From positions 243,242 to 269,221 of the forward strand of contig SZWC01001201.1 in the NCBI GenBank assembly GCA_023375785.1: DNA of 25,980 bases, given 5' to 3'. The notes below the pieces were generated by a model. That model was not told the DNA's origin. It did no database searches and saw only the letters and a program-made list of their open reading frames with translations. The stretch comes from Penium margaritaceum. Lineage: Eukaryota; Streptophyta; Zygnematophyceae; Desmidiales; Peniaceae. The first letter of the stretch is position 1, and every line of letters starts with the position of its first letter. The position numbers were made by a program, and so were the translations under genes. Shown here in pieces: positions 21,402-25,980 of the stretch.

Positions 21402-22045
21402 TGTTGTGATTTGTGACGTTCCCGTCGACCTGTACAGTTTACTGTGACCACTCGGCCGTGTCTATGCTCATGCAGATCCCTGATGCGGACCCAAGTGGCA
21501 CCCGGGCGTCGTCCGGTGGTGGACTACCTGCTCGGAGCTGATCGACGGTCGCCCCAGAGTCTTAGATGTTGTCTGGGACCTTCTGCAGTTTTTCTGCAGC
21601 TTGTAGGATTTTATCGGTGGACTGACCGTGGGCCCAATTTGCATGTCTCTGTACTGTGTGTCCACCGTTTGTTGCTCGATGCATGCATGTGAGCAGTCAT
21701 AGCGTCCGGCTTGAGATTCTGCACGTGTAGGTTTAGACGGCGTAGCGTTCTGACTTGTCTACGCCGAGTTACGGCCAAAACAATGGTTTTAGGCCGGTTT
21801 GAGGACAGACCTTGCATTGCCGCGTGCGACACCCGCCGTGCGTCGCGGCAGATACTTATGCCATGGACCTGTCATTTGTCATTTCTCTCTGCAAATGCTA
21901 TTGAAGCATTCTGACACTTTGCCTTGTGCCGCCTAGCCAGACCCTTGCCGTTGTGTGCACGACCTGTGACTGTCGTCACCGTCTGACCAGGCATTGACGC
22001 CTAGTCAGCGACAATATCGTTAGGAAGCTTCCACGCATTTTCTCA
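21402..22045 (+). repeat. 3' LTR of the copia element
   Basis: Exactly 644 bp, gapless against 14460-15103. Of about 68 differences counted by eye, about 49 are transitions. It ends GCATTTTCTCA at 22045, followed by CTGCA, the partner of CTGCT before the 5' LTR. Confidence 0.95.
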
Positions 22046-23841
22046 CTGCAGGGACCCCACTTTACATGCTGACGATTACCAAGAGACCTCTTGCGCGTCA
22101 CAATGAGAAATGGTTACCCGTTGCGATTTGTAACCGTGACCGAGCAATGTCTACCAACCCGTTGAACCACGGGTCACGGGTTCGACAACAGGAAAAGACG
22201 AACGGTCGTCACTTTGTCGAAGTCAGCTGATCAATGGGAGAGAAATACTCATCTGACACATCATGGAACGTTGTTCAGATCTCGTAGTCAGCTTCTGAAG
22301 TTGACTTGAGTTCCTCCGTTGAAACCCTAATCTCTTGCTACTGACGTTTGACTTCCCAGGCGGGGAAAACCCTATTGCTGTGGCGTACTTGTTGTTACAT
22401 ATAGGATAAATTGACCATATAATCCTGGTTTTTGCTCTGTCCTAATGGGAGGTGTCAGATCTATGAAGATAACAAAGTTCTGAACCTACCTGATTCCTAG
22501 CCTATCGGATGCTCAACCTTGATAGCGGTGGTCGCAGAAGTAAGCCGACCTGAACGGCGGAATCATTGTCTTTCTGCCCAGGCAATTCTGGCCGTCGTTT
22601 ATTCGAAAAAAGCTTGCCCTGCCTGTTTGTGATATATTGATGTGCTAGAATCACACATTCAGGACGGTTTGAACGCAGGTCCTGTTCTGTTCTTCTAAAT
22701 TAGTTGGGTTCAGCAGGAATGAGTCTGACTCTAACATCTACAATAATATTATTTTTTACCATACACACTCCCCTAAAAAAAACTCGCCGTTTAGCCGGCG
22801 TACCAGGTCGGTCTCTGACGTCATGTCGGAGTTAGGCGCTTACGAGATTTGCCGGCGGAGTTTGCCATGCGCTATTGCTGGCCGTCACATGTTTTAAAAC
22901 ATATTTGTCGGAACAGTCGCTCGCCTTTTACACATGTCCTCATCGTCGCAAATTGTCGTGGCGACTGGTCCGGTCATCGTCTCGGACAAGTTTGCCCTTA
23001 CATGTATCTGGAAAATCAATGCAGCGGCGTACATGTGGAATCTTCGCGTGTTCTCGTACTTGCTATTTTCTTGTGACCAGGTCCTCTGTCGGACACGACA
23101 AGCCGCTGTCCAAACGACCGGACAGATGGACGTGCTGGCTCGACTCGATGGCAGGAAAGACGGCTTCAGCCGAGAGGCGGCCAGCTGCTGGTGATGGTCC
23201 ATTCCCTGCTGGGGTCCAATTCCGCCTACAGGACGCTACTGTAGGGCCCACCGCATTGTTGCCATTGTTGCGTCCGCAGTTGCTGCGGACATTTTGTTCC
23301 CGCGTAAATACTGCCATGCATAGCTCAAGGAGCGCGCAAAAGAATTCACAGCTGTGCCTCAGTTTGTGTTCGAAATTACGAACTATCGATCGACATTGTG
23401 GATGAATCACCGCCAGATGCATCGAATAGTGTATAAGTCTTTTTGTTGAACTCGACTGCGGTAGAATTCGGTGGCAGACCTTTGCTAGAAATTTCGGCGC
23501 ATGTATTCAAGCCGATTGTAAAACAGCCCGCTCGACTTCGCGCAAGTCCGCCGTAAGTCAGAAATGGTGGTAGCCGCCATCATCGACGCGGGAATGCGCG
23601 GAGCTTGTAGTGGCTTGTTGTTTCGGTGCGGCCATCACAATCAACGCGTTGCCGCCTGAGCCTTCCTGGCCACCTTGCTGCACGCGAACCCCGGCAGGAA
23701 CGGACCGTTGCTTTCAACATGGCCCCTCCCTGTTTGCCGCCCGGTCGTAGCTCTTCGGCGGGAGCAGCGGTGTCGACAAGTGTGTGACCTGAGCCGAGGA
23801 GATCGGAGGGACATTGACGGACAAGGTTCACGGTCGTGGCA
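22046..23841. other. Flank of the nested elements, then upstream region of the gene at 23842
   Basis: The first part is the continuation of the DNA interrupted by the copia insertion, and so probably 5' flank of the Harbinger element; it shows a small inverted repeat (ACCCGT…ACGGGT) near 22158-22180. A perfect 12-bp palindrome, AATAATATTATT, is at 22742-22753. From about 22780 the DNA becomes GC-rich. The overlapping frames at 22875-23422 on both strands have no recognisable domain and are not called. A TATA-like GTATAAG at 23431-23437 could serve the downstream gene but is unproven. Confidence 0.35.
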
Positions 23842-24066
23842 ATGCCGTTGCAAGAGTGTGGGATTCTGGCCGTCGTGCTGCTGGCCTCGCAATGGCTTGC
23901 TGCAGCCCGGGGTGAGGTACAGGGCCGCGCATTTCTGCTTCCGCCGCCCGATGCAGGAGGTGACGGCGCAAGCGTGGCGTCGGCGTGGCACCACGCACAG
24001 TATGGCGGCGGACTAAGGGAGCTGCTTTCGCGGTCGGCGCACTCTCTTCTGCACGGCAGAGCCCAG
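23842..24066 (+). CDS. First coding exon of a secreted-protein gene
   Basis: This exon encodes 75 residues. The start is the first ATG after an in-frame TGA at 23815, with G at -3. Residues 3-24 (LQECGILAVVLLASQWLAAA and on) form a typical signal peptide with a probable cut near Ala-Ala-Ala-Arg-Gly, so the product should enter the secretory pathway. The rest is Gly/Ala-rich and ends LLSRSAHSLLHGRAQ. The frame stops one codon after GCCCAG|GTGTGA, which is a usable donor in phase 0 (24066/24067). Joining to the acceptor at 25481/25482 (also phase 0) puts this N-terminus on the conserved exon downstream. Whether other exons lie between them is unknown. GC-rich codon use matches that exon and differs from the AT-rich DNA to the left. 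Confidence 0.5.
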
Positions 24067-24070
24067 GTGT

Positions 24071-24280
24071 GACGCTGCTGGCATGCCTGCTGCTGCCACT
24101 GCTGGTGCTACTGCTGTTGCTGCTTCTGTTGCATTTGCTGCCGCCGCTGTTGCTTTCATTGCTGGTGCTACTTTTGCTGCTGCTGTCTTCGCTCCTGCTC
24201 CTCTCGCCACTGCTGCTGCTGCTGCTGCTGCTGTAAGTAGTGCTGCATCTGTTGCTGCAACTGTTGCTGCAACTGCTGAC
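24071..24280 (+). repeat. CTG-rich triplet tract, with (CTG)8
   Basis: Interrupted CTG/TTG/CTA triplets over about 210 bp, with a pure (CTG)8 at 24210-24233. It lies just inside the predicted intron. The poly-Leu frame (plus) and Ala- or Ser-rich frames (other readings) are by-products and not genes. Confidence 0.75.
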
Positions 24281-24866
24281 TGTCACCGGTACAATGGAAG
24301 GTGGCGAGGAACAGCAGCAGGAACCTACCGGACTGGCGCGATGGCAGGGCTGGTGCGACTGGGCCTGGAACAGTAGTGCTGTCAGTGGGCTGCCGCAGTG
24401 GAGTTGAAATGTTGAAATGTTGTCAGTAGGCAACCACTTGAAACGATTTTCACGTTGTTGCCCTACTCCCTGCTGCTCATTGTGTCTGAGGCCCCGACAT
24501 GGCACTTGAACCTGTGGTACGCTGTGGTGTGCTGAGGTTCCACTGCTGTTCCACAGCGCACGTGACGACCGCAGTGCGGAAGCTTCAAGTGCTGTGGTGC
24601 TGTGCTGTGGTCACAGTGTCTAGAGTTTTCACCACGGGAGCATCACGAGAGGCGCATCACCTCAGGAGCGCTGTCATGTGCTGACCCATGTCGTCCTCTT
24701 GTGGCCCTACCCTACCGTGTGGATGCATGCTGATTCGATGCCACAAGCTGTTGCATCCAGTCACTGAAGCCCAGAGTCACTGGGCGCGGTGTGCATGCAT
24801 CAATTCTGTAACATAGCCGTTGCGCTGTGTCCCATTCTTGATCAATGTTCAGCCCAACAGATTCGA

Positions 24867-24950
24867 CCCACCCACCACGTGGCCCACCCACCATGTGGCC
24901 CACCCACCATGTGGCCCACCCACCATGTGGCCCACCCACCATGTGGCCCA
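24867..24950. repeat. 16-bp minisatellite, 5.25 copies
   Basis: The unit CCCACCCACCATGTGG is repeated five times plus CCCA with no gaps. Only the first copy differs (CCACGTGG, a perfect G-box palindrome, in place of CCATGTGG). Because 16 is not a multiple of 3 and no unit phase holds a stop, several frames on both strands are open across it (repeating PTMWPTHHVAHPPCG or its minus equivalents). These are artefacts of the repeat. It lies in the predicted intron. Confidence 0.95.
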
Positions 24951-25041
24951 GATATGTCTTTGGCAGCTGGCACGCTGGCGCATGCTTTTCTGCAGACGCT
25001 TTCGAGCCTCACTACCGTCTGTGGCATGACATGCATTATGC

Positions 25042-25326
25042 GGGTGAACCAACGCTTTGATTTTGATTTTGATTCTGATTCTACCCTCGGCTGGCGGGAC
25101 GTGCCGTGGCGAGAACGTTGCAGGCATTTCTCAGCTGTCCCGAAGATCGGGACGAACTTCCGTCGATTTCGGAAGGCAAAAAGTGCGAAAACCTTGGACC
25201 CGGGTGTGATTTCTTGCTGATTCTATCGCAACCCCTCCTCTAAAAAAATCACGAAAGAATCACCAATCTAACGTGTAATCGATGAAACCGTAGAATCAAA
25301 ATAAAAAGCATAGCGTCGGTTCACCC
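25042..25326. mobile_element. MITE-like element with inverted termini
   Basis: The left end GGGTGAACCAACGCTTTG (25042-25059), continuing with ATTTTGATTTTGATTCTGATTCTAC to 25084, is mirrored by the right end, whose reverse complement reads GGGTGAACCGACGCTATG, then CTTTTTATTTTGATTCTAC. The termini match over about 37-43 bp with a few changes and one extra hexamer on the left. The 285-bp size and lack of coding capacity fit a non-autonomous DNA transposon. The target duplication is unclear; TATG occurs at 25037-25040 and 25329-25332, which is only suggestive. Inside are two adjacent hairpins at 25137-25175. It lies in the predicted intron. Confidence 0.6.
25137..25175. repeat. Two adjacent perfect hairpins
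   Basis: GTCCCGA-AGA-TCGGGAC (25137-25153) is followed three bases later by CTTCCG-TCGATTT-CGGAAG (25157-25175). Both stems are perfect. They lie inside the MITE-like element. Confidence 0.7.
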
Positions 25327-25435
25327 CCTATGGCTCTTCGTCCTCGGCAGTGGGAGAGCTTGTCTGTGTACTTTGCGCGGCGTGGATGCGCACAAGCGGT
25401 GTTGCCGATGTGCACACGCACGCTGCCGCTGCTCT

Positions 25436-25490
25436 TTTCGCACATGCAGAGTACGCTGCCATTGCTGTTTCGCACATGCAGAGTACGCTG
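25436..25490 (+). repeat. Duplicated 23-bp segment carrying splice acceptors
   Basis: The same 23 bases (TTTCGCACATGCAGAGTACG plus CTG) occur at 25436-25458 and 25468-25490, 32 bp apart. Each contains a pyrimidine stretch and CAG|AGT, a candidate 3' splice site (exon would start at 25450 or 25482). Joined in phase 0, the first choice shifts the frame and reaches a TGA within about 20 codons; the second gives the conserved frame. The second is therefore the likely real acceptor. Confidence 0.7.
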
Positions 25491-25676
25491 GCGGTGCCGC
25501 TGGAGGTGAACGTGGTGCTGGTGGGGATGGCGGGGGACGGCGCATACCGCTACGACATGGACGCGGAGGCGCTGACGTTTCTGCTGCAGCGCACCTTTGA
25601 CAGCCACCGGCCTGCGTGCGTGGATGCGCAGGAGGAGCTAGTCGTGCAGCACACGCTGTCTTTCAATGTTGTCAAG
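25482..25676 (+). CDS. Conserved internal exon of a plant/algal protein of unknown function
   Basis: Encodes 65 residues beginning STLAVPLEVNVVLVG, then GDGAYRYDMDAEALTFLLQR, FDSHRPACVD and ending LSFNVVK. The layout (P-x-EVNVVxVGxxGDG-Y-Y, a helix ending in a Phe, SHRPxC, then a strand with H and FNV) resembles, from memory, a streptophyte family represented by Arabidopsis At3g28720 and more distantly the pollen-wall protein SPOT1 (At5g58100; Pfam DUF7906 if I recall correctly). Their biochemical role is not known to me. The exon ends at AAG|GTGCGT (25676/25677), a good donor in phase 0; the next exon is outside the window. The same frame stays open on both sides (25350-25925), but conservation-like character is confined to the exon. 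With the signal peptide of the upstream exon it would be a secreted or membrane protein. Confidence 0.6.
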
Positions 25677-25980
25677 GTGCGTGCTCTTGCTCGTGTGCGC
25701 CATGCAAGTCGCACGTGCGGCGTTGCAATCGCCACACGTCCTGCCGTCGCATTCCAAGTGGATGGGCACATGATCTGGCTGCCAGAGGCTTCTGTAGTCG
25801 CTTGCCCATCCTCCCAGTCTAGTGCAGCCGATGACGGATTCTATCTGGAGAATGCCGGCGCTGGTGGCAAAGGTGGCTGTTTGTGCCAAGGGCAGTTGCT
25901 CGCGCGTGCGCGCGTGCAGCGGTGAGTGAGTGAGTGAGTGAGTGAGTAAGTGTGTGTGTGTGGGGGGGGGGGGGGGGGGG
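25677..25980 (+). other. Start of the next intron, ending in microsatellites
   Basis: Follows the donor at 25676/25677. At its end are (GTGA)n at about 25922-25947, (TG)n at 25950-25961 and 19 G at 25962-25980, which reach the window edge. Confidence 0.5.

Larger units (their letters stand above)
14460..22045 (+). mobile_element. Ty1/copia LTR retrotransposon, full length but inactive
   Basis: All structural parts are present in order: 644-bp 5' LTR, primer-binding site, leader, gag, zinc knuckle, protease, integrase, reverse transcriptase, RNase H, polypurine tract and 644-bp 3' LTR. Integrase before RT defines the copia order. The flanks are CTGCT (14455-14459) and CTGCA (22046-22050), a 5-bp target duplication with one change. 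The coding part holds at least 16 in-frame stops and frameshifts near 18930 and 21075, plus a gag/pol frame change near 17180, so it makes no functional polyprotein. The LTRs differ at about 68 of 644 sites by my hand count (about 89% identical, no gaps), so the insertion is old. It sits beside the Harbinger transposase and is therefore younger than that element. Confidence 0.95.

Noticed and set aside
22155-22195. tRNA-like GGGTTCGAC
   Set aside because: No cloverleaf partner stems; the sequence is better explained as a small inverted repeat.
22875-23422. Long overlapping frames on both strands (176 and 119 residues)
   Set aside because: No domain, signal or codon pattern favours either strand. 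GC-rich DNA lengthens frames by chance.
23985-24236. Poly-Leu protein
   Set aside because: Product of the CTG triplet tract; the start lies inside exon 1 in another frame.
24789-25220. 143-residue plus-strand frame and its minus-strand counterparts with His/Pro/Trp repeats
   Set aside because: They exist because the 16-bp minisatellite has no stop in most frames; no motif outside the repeat.
1-25980. CRISPR array, bacterial operon or plasmid features
   Set aside because: No spaced direct repeats of that type, no ribosome-binding sites or prokaryotic genes; the repeats seen are contiguous tandem arrays in eukaryotic DNA.

Overview
The window looks like nuclear DNA of a streptophyte (a land plant or, more likely, a charophyte-type alga such as Chara; the organism is inferred). 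Reasons: a Ty1/copia element whose primer-binding site is complementary to initiator tRNA-Met, a PIF/Harbinger transposase fossil, GT-AG intron signals, many degenerate tandem repeats, and very little intact coding capacity. Most of the 26 kb is old, decayed repeat DNA.

Layout. 1-420: GC-rich edge with a possible minus-strand gene fragment (weak). 422-2785: no gene; a degenerate 11-12 bp minisatellite lies at about 1896-2224. 2786-3875: fossil copia gag-protease (broken zinc knuckle, then a DSGAT protease motif in the same frame). 3876-9803: mostly anonymous AT-rich DNA, with a strong hairpin (4618-4664), an 87-bp direct-repeat pair (5727/7593), a degenerate 18-bp minisatellite (6037-6235) and a long pyrimidine-rich block (6220-6790). 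9804-10400: four diverged copies of a ~145-154 bp tandem repeat. 13007-14419: remains of a PIF/Harbinger element, with a minus-strand transposase that has lost catalytic residues and a convergent plus-strand reading frame that may be its second protein. 14460-22045: a complete-length (7,586 bp) but dead Ty1/copia retrotransposon with two 644-bp LTRs, PBS, gag, protease, integrase, RT, RNase H and polypurine tract. It is inserted just upstream of the Harbinger transposase.

22046-25980 is different: GC-rich, and it contains the one gene that looks real. On the plus strand, exon 1 (23842-24066) encodes a signal peptide. A later exon (25482-25676) encodes a conserved-looking EVNVVLVG...GDGAYRY domain of a plant/algal family of unknown function; further exons must lie beyond the window. 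The intron between them carries a CTG-rich tract, a perfect 16-bp minisatellite and a 285-bp MITE-like element with inverted termini. The downstream exon is preceded by a duplicated 23-bp splice-acceptor segment.

A signal shared by the fossils is that nearly all in-frame stops are TAG (12 of 16 counted in the copia, plus those in the other two coding fossils). This fits CAG-to-TAG decay at methylated CHG sites; UAG reassigned to glutamine is a less likely alternative. All counts and alignments here were made by eye.
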